64,000 nt of DNA from Heliocidaris tuberculata (taxonomy: Eukaryota; Echinodermata; Echinoidea; Camarodonta; Echinometridae): the NCBI GenBank assembly GCA_025618425.1, contig CM046832.1, forward strand, positions 56,107,493-56,171,492, given 5' to 3'. Both the position numbers and the translations under genes were made by a program. Shown here in pieces: positions 54,148-64,000 of this stretch. Each line of letters begins with the position of its first letter. Position 1 is the stretch's first letter. The notes below the pieces were generated by a model, which saw only the letters and a program-made list of their open reading frames with translations, made no database searches and was not told the origin of the DNA.

Positions 54148-55835
54148 TTAAAGTTTGACCTCTTATCCTACCACTCCACTTCTGAGCCCCCTGATGCTGG
54201 TCCACTGATACCAGACTCAGAGCAGTAGAGTCAACATTGCAGCAACGGCTCCAGTCATACCAACATTCCTAAACCAAAACATGAATGACAGCACTCACTG
54301 AAACCAAGCAAATGAATTCAATGAAAAATTCAGTCTACTTGAGTAGATCTGAAGATCAAGAAAGTAACTATGAGGTGAAATAGAAAGTGATACATATGAG
54401 AGTGAGAGAGAGAGAGCAAGAAAGAGAGAGAGAGCTGGGGAGGCAGTGAAAAGATACACAGGAGCAGAGAGCGATTTAGCTCTGGAAGGCTGAAAAAGCT
54501 CTGGTTAACAAAAATGATGAAATACATACAATTTACTGAGATGAAACCTCACTGTAAACTACAGCAGTCAGTACATCCCAAAAAGCCTCTGTAAACAGAA
54601 AATAAGCCATTTTTTAAACTGGGAGAGGGGGAGAGATAGGCCTATTGAGGGTATGTTGTATGGTTCGTATCTTCTACTGATGGAGATACACGATAGGCAA
54701 TATCCCTAATTGGATTGACAACAGCTATGGAAGGACAAATAGGACAATACACGCAGAGACGTTGAGGGGAAAGAATGGGTGAGAGAAATAAACACGCACT
54801 TTGCTCTCGCACAATGCAATCATGGGCATCGACTCCATGGGGTTCCTCCAGTCATCCCGCCGCGCACTTGATCAACATTCTTTGTTGATTCTTTGTGCAA
54901 ATGTGATAGGAACTCTGTGTTTCAAGGACTTGCAGAGAAAACAAATTTGTGAGATACTTGCAGGGGGAATGCAAGTTCATTGTCCACACAATCATGGTAG
55001 TGATACACATGCTACATGCTTACGCACACTTAAAATAATCTTTGTTTCCCTCTCATAAAGTATTATATTTAAAATCGAGGAATCCTAAATATCAGTGTAC
55101 AGTACAAGTAAGATTGCATACATACGGTCAAAACTAATTATCGATGTACATGTACATATAACCTTCATTAAAAGTTAGTTAAAAACTACACATGTAACTT
55201 TTTGAACTGAATAAATGATTCAGTACATTAGTCTACTCTAAAACAGCACTTTCTGTGTACATTTGGAGTACTAATGTACATTTGTAAACAGTATTTGAGG
55301 CTTTTGGATATCAACATCCATGGCAGCTAAGCCGTAACAGTTAGGAAGATAAATGCACACGTACATGTACATGAAAGAGGGCCTCATTCTCATAAAGGTA
55401 ATTGCAACCTGCCCTTTCAACAGTAAATCTAATGAAGTGTGTCATTTTACAACAAACAGACATAACTTTCTTTAAGCATTTACAAAATAGCACAGTCCTT
55501 AGGCTCTTATAAAGGTGTCTATTATGGCCTGTTCGGAAAGGCATGGTACTGTGAAAGACCTGCTTCTACACATGGATACTGCATGGTTTAGAATAGGGGG
55601 GCTCATAAACAAAGAGGAACACCATTGCGTCAGTGAGATCCATGGTGAGAGGTACAGTACCAATTATTCCCCCTCGCTTGGGTACTCAAGCAAATGGGTA
55701 GCATTAAAAAGGACCACCAGCACAATCCTGTTTTTTCAAAGAGGATATGCCCATTTCAATCATTTGAATTTGAATTTTTTCAAGGATTGTATAGAAACAA
55801 GCCAGTTGGGCCAGTCAGAGATGTACAATGTATAT

Positions 55836-55863
55836 ACATGTACATACATGTATGTACATGTAT
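55836..55863. repeat. Perfect palindrome of TACATGTA units
   Basis: Three overlapping or adjacent tacatgta units form an uninterrupted palindrome centred on acatacatgtatgt. Confidence 0.85.
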
Positions 55864-58496
55864 CATTATTGTAGAATGACGCACATGCTGTTCGAAATGG
55901 ACGTGCGATGAAAATGTTCCTTCGGTCATACATTTCTATTTTTGTAAGATCTTCCAGACATGAAATGATGCAACAATTTGCAAATGATATCAGCTAAAGA
56001 TTGCCACTGTGACAAAATGTCAATAACTGTATTTAAAAGCCTGTTAGTGGGACCACAATACATACACACAGCAGAAGCAGATTTTACTAAGCATCAATCC
56101 ATTGTACCTCCCATTCATTATTGCAGGCGTTATTAACTGGCTGAATACAATGGGCAGGTTAATGAGATTGTTTACAGGCAATACCTTTGTTCTTCTAGCC
56201 TTACTCCATGGAGTTAAACACTGAGATAGACTGGAAGTATAAAAAGCTTAAATTTAATCCTTGAATCCAATTGTGGGTTCAGGAGATTATCTCTCTTCAT
56301 GGGTTGGTCTTGTTTATTGATCTGACAATGAGAGACTCTCTCTCATTCTTCATGGTTCTTTGTGGAAGGTGCCATATGCACAGACAATGCAAAAGCTGAC
56401 TTCTGAGGGCAAGATTTCTCACAAGACCATAGTTCATGGCAAACATTTGCAGTTTCATTCTGACTTCAAAATACTAATAAAGTTACTTTACTCAAGTGCT
56501 CTACAACAGATAACATTGTACATACAGCTACAATGGGCTAGACACCTACAAGCATTCCCAGTATCTTGGTGGACTTTCCTATCAAACAAGATAAATAAAG
56601 TGCATCAATGAATCATGTTGAACATTGAACGTCAAAACAAGATACTTACATCATAACCAGCACACTCTAAACTTCAATAGTTTACAATTTACTTTGGTAC
56701 AGATTTCATTCAAACAGCTTTGAGTTCTCTAACTCCAAGTATAATTCATATTGTACAATTTTAGCAATTTTCTCAACATTTTCTTAACATTTTCTTATCT
56801 CAACACTTTATGGTATATCATCCCTTTGCTGATATTTGAAGCATCAAACAAGCACTCAAATTTCTGCCAAAAAAATAAATAACTACCTTAAATATCACGG
56901 CGTCAAGTAAACTTATCCAAATGCTTGTACAGAAAAAAATTGTGCGCCATCCAGTCTACATGGACATTCATCCATTTGACACTTATCAACCAGGCTTTGT
57001 TCCACCACATGCATTCTAATTAATTAATGATATCAGAGAAGTTGAGAGAAATGGAGGACTCCAGACAGCCTAAACATGGTCTCATCAATGCATGACACCA
57101 TATCTTCAGGAGACATGAGTATAATAAATCTCCTTGTGAAACACTATAATGTCTGATTGCAGCCAACCCTATCCACCCCCTGCACACTGTAATTTACAAT
57201 CACATGACTGATCTCAGACATAAGTTCTTTACATGAACTGTTTCTTGAGTTCCAAAATTTCATAACTTTCATATATACAATGGAAAACACATTCTACATG
57301 TAGTAGCCATTTATAGCAACAAAAAAAAAAAAAGATTGAACAATGTAAAGTTCAAGAACCAAAGCTCAGAGACCATGTCTCTTCAATACAATATTAACAA
57401 AATTAAAAATCAAAACTTTACATGTAGCTTCTACTAAAATGCTAAATGCAGTATTCCAAAGCAACATTTCATTGTGTTGCACAAGATACTCTAATAATTT
57501 TTTTTCAAAAATGCAGAAAAAGTCAAGGAAGTCTATTTTTTTATCCCTCCAACTTTTACCCACATTGTACATATTTACATCACTTTCTGTTAGAATAATC
57601 AGAACCTGACCAATTCTGATGTAATATGTACATAGACAGCTATTTTACTGCAGGCGCCAGTGAGATCCTGTATGTCATAAAAGTCTCTGAAATGTTTATC
57701 TTTCTGAAGTGTCAGGCCTAATGTAATGGCTATCAGTTAATGTCTGTTTACACTTTGTTTATTGGTTGACAACACTAGTGTACACATGAATGTGCCTGGT
57801 TTCTGAATGCTGTGTTGAAAGACACTTTAAAATTAAAAATCACACATCGAGTGCACACACATCTTCATCTCCGGTAAGGATGTGACAATCTTTGAAATAC
57901 TTTGATTAGTTCCCTTATCTATTGAATCTTATGAGGAGCATCATTTTCTTGAAACTATTTTCTATGTTTTACTACCATGTGCTTTGTGAAATCAAATCAT
58001 CATAAGGATATGGAAAGGTAGTGAATGCCATATCATAACCATGTGGTTAATTTGAAGGATCTTACTTTGCTGTAAAATGTTATGTTCAAGTGGACTGAGA
58101 GGAAATTTGTGCAGGAATGCAAAATAGGGCATAGTGAGACATGTCAACATAATTCAAAATCAGTATTTCTTCCATGTTTTATGGGCAAGATGGTTGAAAT
58201 TGTGTCTAGATTGAATTAGGGAATTATTTTCTACCATTAATTTGACCCTTGCCTGCTTCCTTCATGGAGAAACTGAAACTATACATGCACTGACATATGT
58301 GGGACTAAACAAAAAATTAATGTATAAAATTTTGGTTTTAGCATACCCTGAAATTGCATTTTTGATGGAAATGCACTAAATAAATGAATTACATAATAAA
58401 CTCTATTTCCAGATATTTAGAAAACAAAAAATATCAGTAAAAACTGAACATAGTTAACAGGTGTTAAACTCCATTATTTCATAATTTTCCAAGGTG

Positions 58497-58712
58497 TAAC
58501 ATACTAACGTTACTAAGCTGTAACTTTATTAACCATTGTTTTTTTATTGTCACTTAAAAATTAAAGGGTCAAATTGTAAATTTTTACCGAAACAAAGATT
58601 AAAATCATGGAAAATAACTGAAGAAATCTAGCTTTGCTCATTAGGCGTGTAATGTCCAACCAAAGATGTCCCCTAATTTTTCATGTCCTTTTTTGTAATG
58701 TTAGTATGTTAC
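58497..58712. repeat. Short inverted repeat
   Basis: taacatactaacgttac (58497) pairs with gtaatgttagtatgtta (ends 58712), one mismatch. About 180 bp separates them. Possibly the core of another foldback element. Confidence 0.5.
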
Positions 58713-60091
58713 TAACTGAAATACGAGTCACCGCTGTAGCTCCAAAGCCCAAATTATTCTTTTTTCACATGTTAAAGTTCCACACAAGAATTACTCTTGG
58801 TGTAATTACAGAGATTGAACATGCACAAGTTTTCTTTTTACAAGGCCCAAAAGGCAAAATTTCCCTTAAAAATGTAACCATGGAATTGCCCACTACATAG
58901 CACAACGTACATGCAAATTACTGTTTTACTTACGTAAGTCTACATCTTAACAGTCTAAATTATGTGGAGGCATTTGTAGGTGATTGTAAGACTATATCTC
59001 AGGCACATGTACATATTTTGCAGTATTAGAACAAAGAGAAATGGAAAAAAAATTTCAATTTTTTTTGAAAATTTCTTTACTGAGTAACAACAGGAAACTT
59101 ATACATGTAGAGCAGCAATATTGACATAAGATCTATGAAATTTTTAACACAAGCAATAAAAGGAACATTATAGCAATATTGACACATAGTCAGAAGCAAT
59201 GCCATTTGATCTATCGGAAATACAGATAAACTTAGACAATAAAATCTTCTGCATTCAGTCAATAACAGGAACACTGATATGCGCTATACAAGAACGGTTT
59301 ATTATTATTATTATTATTAACCTGTAATTCTCACAAAACTATTTTCCGTGACATTCACTTTAAAAAAAGACATCTTTTTTCTTCTTAATCAATCTAAAAT
59401 CAGTTTTCACAACCACCATCATCCATTCCTAATATGTGTCTTGCTAATGGACAGGCATCGGACAACAAAATGCTTTATAAGAATGAAAAATAACAAGAAC
59501 TAAGCTCACAATGACGGAAATTAAAATGATGAGACATGATTAGCAGCAGGTGACAAAATACGAGCGAGGCTTTTGCCTCCGCCCGACAAGAGATAATCAT
59601 CCTCCGCTCTTTCAGTCTCCCCTCAGCATCCACATTTATCTCAGTTCACCCACCGTGATGGAATGGTGACTCATTGGTGTATTCTCAGACTCAAACGTCA
59701 TATTTATTACATCACAGAGTGTAATTCATGTGTTAACTTTGCTTTCAATCTTCTGTTTCAAAACAACATAAGAGCATGCAAAAAGTGGTGACTGTACATG
59801 TAAGTTTTCAATACTGGACCTACATGTACTTAACTTCAACAGTCAAAAAAAAAAAATTATTAAATTTTTTTTTTAAATCACTAAAAATTGTAATACAACA
59901 TTTGCTTCAGTTACATTTGCTCTGGTCTTCAATTTCTCAAAGCCATATGGTTAGAGTTAAGTTAGGCTTAAGATTAGGATTGCAATGGGTTTTATTTCAA
60001 GTTTACGGTTAGGGCTGGGTATAGTGGTGTGTCAAGGGTTGAAGTTAAATGTAGGAATCTGGTTAGTGTAGGAAATTGGCAGCAGTGCAAT

Positions 60092-60476
60092 AAAGTGTAC
60101 CAATCACCAATAATTATTTTGTTCTGTATGTTAGGGGTTTTATGTCAATATACTATACGTATATATTCAAAATATGAACTTCAAATGTTGATTCTATAAA
60201 GAGATATTGCAAGTTGAAATACACTCCCCCAAAAAACAATACAGTGACTTGCAGGGAGACTAGTTGACACACCTGTGCATGCTCGCATAAAATAAGGGCC
60301 TGCACGGAAAGGAACTTGGAGTTGGGTTCCACGCGGGATTTTATGTTTTCCTTCATTTTCTTCACACATGTACTCCTTAACCGTTAACCCATAGAAGGCC
60401 AGGTAAAGTGTTTTGAGGTTGATTTTATACATTCTAGCTATAGACAAATTATTTTTTTAGGTGATTGGTACACTTT
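60092..60476. mobile_element. 385-bp TA-type MITE
   Basis: Inverted ends aaagtgtaccaatcacc (60092-60108) and ggtgattggtacacttt (60460-60476), with TA next to each. The interior is GC-richer around 60255-60345 and non-coding. It lies 270 bp upstream of the plus-strand exon. Confidence 0.65.
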
Positions 60477-60746
60477 AGTACTAAAGCATGTATCATATAA
60501 TCAACAATTAAATGATCGTGGTTTATAAATTCATAAACAGCTTCATATTTTTCAAGTCCAAACATTGTTTGAAGAAAAAAACAATGCAGTTTTTTCATGC
60601 TCTTTTTTTACATCATTATATTTTTACTGGATACTGTCTACAGTAGAATGAAGTGCTAATAACTTTAGTCAAATGTATGAGAAATAATTTATGATAACAA
60701 AGACAATCTTCAAATCTCCAAATTTCCTGAACATTCTTTTCCTTAG

Positions 60747-61062
60747 CTCAACACCAACCCCAAAGGCAAAAGAACCTGATACCAAAGTAGACAATGAAAC
60801 AGCAAGTACATTGTACAGTGTCTCTTACAGGATCCTATCTATCTACAAGTTAGTTATGCAAACTGGTGCTAATGATGACACATGTATCCAGGAAGAAGAA
60901 TGGACAGTGAGTGATGCGATCACAATCAGCTACTTTGTTGCATTTGTTACCATGGCGATCACTAGATGGTGGCTCCACTGTCGTTTGAATTACCCGGAAT
61001 GGTACACATGCAGTGAGTACATGTACAGGAAGCCCTCATTTAAACCAGAACAAGTCCTCTAG
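60747..61062 (+). CDS. Probable terminal exon of an unrecognised plus-strand gene nested in the CELSR intron
   Basis: Open frame of 104 codons plus stop (TAG at 61060-61062), preceded by a good acceptor (acattcttttccttag|c at 60746/60747, entering in phase 2). Visible composition is about 46% GC against about a third around it, and the codons look like real coding: balanced charged residues, an EEEW motif and four further Trp. The protein has a Pro/Lys/Glu-rich start (TPTPKAKEPDTK), then a stretch with a Cys (NDDTCIQEEEW), one likely membrane segment (DAITISYFVAFVTMAIT), then Arg-Trp-Trp and a Tyr-rich cytosolic-looking tail ending PEQVL. I do not recognise the family. Upstream exons were not found. 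An AATAAA at 61429-61434 is a possible polyadenylation signal but lies inside a repeat. The alternative is a chance frame: several non-coding frames of 110-133 codons occur here. Confidence 0.5.
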
Positions 61063-61528
61063 TATAAAGATACTACCAAGTGGCAATGTGATGTGCAAAA
61101 GTCAAGTGAGATGTAGAATCACAATTAAAGTATAGTAGTATAGACTACCAAAATTTGTTGGAGTAAATCAATTAGCATAATCTTTTACCAAAAGTCACAT
61201 AAAAATTATATTTACTTGCATTACATACATCAGAATCGGTCGGTGGAACAGAAATCCTCAATCATCAACTTTTGTAGATAAATAAGTACATCATCCCACA
61301 GCCCAACTACTTGGAAAAACAAGTGAATGAGTAAATTACGCAATGCGTAATAAATGTCCCCGCCGGAAGTGCAGATCTGTGGAAATTAACTAGCCTGAAC
61401 CTTAAAACTTCAGTGAAAAACTTTAGTGAATAAAATAATAATGTTACTGCATGCAAAAGAAGAGAATACCAACAATGCATGTATACAACTGAAATATAAA
61501 ACATGAAAACATTATGAACCTTCAGCCA

Positions 61529-61970
61529 TTTTGAATAAATTTGCATAAATTTGCGTGAATAATGAATTTCAAAATTCTGTGTAGAAGTTTAGAAGCCCCC
61601 ACCCAGCCCTATCAGATAAAACAATCGGAATCAAAATCCGATGTGAAATAGAGAAGTAGCATTTTTCGTCAATTTTGAATAAATTTGCATAAATTTGCAT
61701 AATTAATGAATTTCAAAATTCTGTGTAGAAGTTTGGAAGCCCCCACCCAGCCCTATCAGATAAAACAATCGGAATCAAAATCTGATGTGAAATAGAGGAG
61801 AAGTAGCATTTTTCGTCAATTTTGATTAAATTTGCATAAATTTGCATAATTAATGAATTTCAAAATTCTGTGTAGAAGTTTGGAAGCCCCCACCCAGCCC
61901 TATCAGATAAAACAATCAGAATCAAAATCAGCCAAGAAATGACGGAGAAGTAGCATTTTCTAACATTTGA
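61529..61970 (+). repeat. Tandem repeat, three units of about 144-147 bp
   Basis: Units start at 61529, 61673 and 61820 with ttttgaataaatttgcata or a one-base variant. Each contains gaatttcaaaattctgtgt, gcccccacccagccctatc and agaagtagcattttt. Units are nearly identical, so the duplication is recent or homogenised. Confidence 0.9.
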
Positions 61971-61981
61971 GCACACATGGA

Positions 61982-62016
61982 CAGACGGACGGACGGACAC
62001 ACACACACACACGCAC
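61982..62016 (+). repeat. (ACGG)n followed by (CA)n
   Basis: gacggacggacgg then acacac, within the GTCCCCGCCG-ended element. Confidence 0.9.
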
Positions 62017-62159
62017 ACACGAACGGAGCCCGTTTCATAGTCCCCTCGCGAACTTCGTTCGGCGGGGACAAAAAAATGTACAACATATATCAAACACTGA
62101 TATCACCAAAAATATATCCACTGACCAAAAATAATTTCACACTTGGCAAATTGTCTTAC

Positions 62160-62924
62160 CTGAGACTTGAACTGTAAACTGGATTGTCTGAGGAATATCT
62201 GATCCTCGCAGAGTAGGATTGAGTCTGATCCCGCCTGTGGTAGTATTCAGAATCAGATGCTGATTGTTGTTGCCACTCGTGATCTCGTACCTCAAAGTGT
62301 CGGAGACATCTGGGTCTGTTGCAGGAACCTGTCCTATATCATCCTCATGAAAGTATCCTTCATAATTGTTGAAGTAAATCTCAAAGTCTCCCAGGATGGG
62401 CGCATTGTCATTTACATCAAGTACCTGGATGTGAACCGTAGCTTCAGCAAAATACGGGACATTCGTTGCATGGACAATGATCTCGTACTGATTTCTGGCT
62501 TCATAGTCAAACATTTCCAAAGAGATGATAAGTCCAGTGTCTGGGTTGATCTCAAAGTAATCCTGATCACCTCTGACGATGGTGTACTGGACATGAGCGT
62601 TGAATCCTGAGTCCGGATCTGAGGCGAGCAGTTTCATGACCTGCTCCCCAGGATTGCGATTTTCTCTGATCGTAACATAGTAGTCCCGTTCATCGAAAGT
62701 CGGTGGATTGTCATTGATGTCAGTGATCTCTACTGTTATCTGGGCAGAGGTCTTCAGTGATGGTACACCTTGGTCATATGCAAAAGCAACCAGGGTGTAT
62801 TCAGGCTGGTACTCACGATCAAGCATGGAGGCAACTCGTATGACACCGGATGTCTCATCAATGGTGAATCGTCCTCCACCGCTGTCACCATCTTCAAAAG
62901 TGTACTTGACTTCACTATTTGAAC
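62160..62924 (-). CDS. CELSR: Flamingo/CELSR-type seven-pass cadherin, internal exon (end of EC7, EC8, EC9)
   Basis: Internal exon of an adhesion GPCR acting at cell junctions in planar cell polarity (role known from the family). It is 765 nt, phase 1 at both ends, with acceptor tattatag|gt at 62925/62924 and donor tcag|gtaaga at 62160/62159. The 254 complete codons give the end of one cadherin repeat (LDRE at 34-37, DINDN at 68-72), a whole repeat (REN 86-88, DPDSG 102-106, LDVNDN 168-173) and a last repeat (FNNY 184-187, DPDVSD 203-208) running to the exon end. The FNNY and DPDVSD motifs and the missing calcium motif at the end of the last repeat match the final ectodomain repeats of CELSR proteins, as I remember the family. 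It joins in frame to 15862-16482. The preceding exon is outside the window. No frameshift or stop is seen. Which CELSR paralogue, if there is more than one, cannot be told. Confidence 0.95.
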
Positions 62925-64000
62925 CTATAATACATAGACAAAAAGAAAATAGAAAATTTCAATTTGTTTTTGTCACATGAAAGTTCAGTTAGGTTCTGAA
63001 ATAAAATTCAACTGATTTTAGAACAGACAAATAAGAGTCTGTGACACATATCACAAAATGTTACAATGTATAAGTCAATGAGAATGACAACTAATATGCA
63101 TTTTGACATAAGCATGTATAGAAGGGGAAAATGAAGTAGACTTCTTATCTTTTCCCTATTTAAAGATAATGTTGACTTCTGGTCATGTGATTACATTTTG
63201 AATGAAGCTGTCTCAAAGCAACTGGGAAAGGTTGATCATGTCTACCTAAGAGTTGGTGTATACTGTGAGGTTTTGGAATCATCAAAATGTTAAGAAATTT
63301 ACCCAATCTCATTGAAAAGCACATGCACTGCACACACAGAGAAATGGGTATATGGGACCCTCACTGAACACACATGTGGCATGAATGTTTGGCCCGAACA
63401 CTTCAGCTATTTCTTATCATATTTTTGAATATGAACTCAACCTTTTCTTTAAATTCTTCTTTTTTTCTATCCCTATTGTCCATTTTCTTTTTCTCATAAA
63501 ATTAGGTAAGAAATGAGAAAGGTTTCCTTTGCAAGAATAGGACAAAATAAAGCAAAACAAATGAGAACAAACAATTTTAAGAAATGCTCAATCCCATTTA
63601 GAAAAACAATTAACATCATATTTGCAACTAGCATCATTTCTAGGCCTAATCATTTCTGTAAATTGGTTGAAGTTTTACTTTGCTCTTACACATCCCTTGA
63701 AAAGAAATATTCCCTATTTTTTCCTAGAATCTAGACCATGTCAGGGACTTCAGGGGTGTTTTAGGGGGACGGGGTGCGACAGTAGGGGGCTAACTCTATC
63801 AGAGAGAACAAATGCGCAAATGTGTGCACTATGAGTCTGCTAATGCTAATGATATGCACTGATGAGTTAGTGTTGAAAACTACGTTCTTTTTACTTATGT
63901 GGTGTAATATGCCTATTGTGTGGATGTCATGTTATGCTTTATATAAATTTTCACTGATTTTGTATGCATTATTTATGATGTATAATTTCATGTTTCATGT
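62925..64000 (-). other. CELSR intron upstream of the EC7-9 exon (partial)
   Basis: Ends at the acceptor tattatag (62930-62925 on minus), preceded by a pyrimidine-rich tract (62931-62970). Contains a TTAA-flanked MITE (63164-63448) and otherwise AT-rich unique sequence. No coding segment for the start of EC7 is visible up to 64000. Confidence 0.7.
63164..63448. mobile_element. TTAA-type MITE, family 3, copy C
   Basis: 285 bp between intact TTAA sites (63160-63163, 63449-63452). Ends AGATAATGTTGACTTCTG and GAACTCAACCTTTTCT are inverted partners. The interior matches copy A but lacks its last part (roughly 80 bp), so it carries an internal deletion. Confidence 0.7.

Larger units (their letters stand above)
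54152..60091. other. Intronic stretch without recognised gene
   Basis: GA run at 54400-54435. Clustered TACATGTA palindromes occur around 55145, 55365 and 55836. A (TTA)n run lies near 59300. 59490-59720 is GC-richer and unique. The plus frame at 55515-55874 is weakly coding-like but ends in the TACATGTA cluster. Confidence 0.4.
61356..62069. mobile_element. 714-bp element with GTCCCCGCCG ends and an internal tandem array
   Basis: Starts GTCCCCGCCG (61356-61365) and ends CGGCGGGGAC (62060-62069). The right end also forms a local hairpin (gtcccctcgcgaac ttcg ttcggcggggac). The interior contains the three-unit tandem repeat (61529-61970) and an (ACGG)n/(CA)n tract (61982-62016). It ends 90 bp from the donor of the EC7-9 exon. 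Superfamily unknown. Confidence 0.6.
16483..62159 (-). other. 45.7-kb phase-1 intron of the CELSR gene
   Basis: Continuous intron between the two recognised exons, inferred because donor (62159-62158, gt on the minus strand) and acceptor (16484-16483, ag) join codons g|at to give Asp, and the merged protein reads straight through the EC9/linker boundary. I found no further CELSR exon inside it. Vertebrate CELSR genes are also known for a very long intron after the cadherin-coding exon, but I have not aligned the positions. It holds the mobile elements, SINEs and plus-strand exon listed separately. Confidence 0.85.

Noticed and set aside
55515..55874. 119-codon plus frame considered as an upstream exon of the 60747 gene
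   Set aside because: No donor at a fitting phase, and the end of the frame is the TACATGTA cluster.
61529..61970. CRISPR-like regular repeat
   Set aside because: Three adjacent units of about 145 bp without spacers, in an animal intron. An ordinary tandem repeat.

Overview
This window is almost entirely non-coding DNA from one very large animal gene. Two exons on the minus strand encode a cadherin-EGF seven-pass adhesion receptor of the Flamingo/CELSR family: 62160-62924 (end of cadherin repeat 7, repeat 8 and repeat 9) and 15862-16482 (the Flamingo-box region, one EGF domain and most of a second). Their ends join exactly: donor g|gtaaga at 62160/62159, acceptor ctgcag|at at 16483/16482, both phase 1, giving the continuous reading V-Q-V-S-D-G-V-N. 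The 45,677-bp stretch between them is therefore a single intron. The gene's start lies beyond 64000 and its end lies below 1.

The likely source is a marine invertebrate, probably a deuterostome and perhaps an echinoderm. This is inferred from the CELSR sequence, an AT-rich genome with long introns, many CT/GA/AT microsatellites, tRNA-derived SINEs, short foldback DNA transposons, and a strong excess of the palindrome TACATGTA. The species cannot be fixed from the sequence alone.

Layout. 1-15861: intron downstream of the EGF exon, with a duplicated block (965-1553), foldback elements at 3.3, 4.05 and 13.4 kb, a TTAA-flanked element at 7.55 kb and long AT arrays. 15862-16482: exon. 16483-62159: giant intron. 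It contains a 2.64-kb element carrying repeated GTCACGGACGGACA motifs (17.4-20.1 kb) and its 232-bp internal-deletion derivative (43.8 kb), a nested palindrome (23.6 kb), a foldback with arms of about 325-340 bp (49.4 kb), three SINE copies, several TTAA-flanked MITEs, a TIR element holding a three-unit tandem array (61.4-62.07 kb), and one convincing plus-strand terminal exon of an unrecognised membrane protein (60747-61062). 62160-62924: exon. 62925-64000: start-side intron with another TTAA MITE.

The most notable pattern is that four sequence-unrelated MITE families (seven copies) carry, or show traces of, TTAA target sites and termini beginning AG, the piggyBac-type signature. Nearly all remaining open frames are low-complexity or chance frames.
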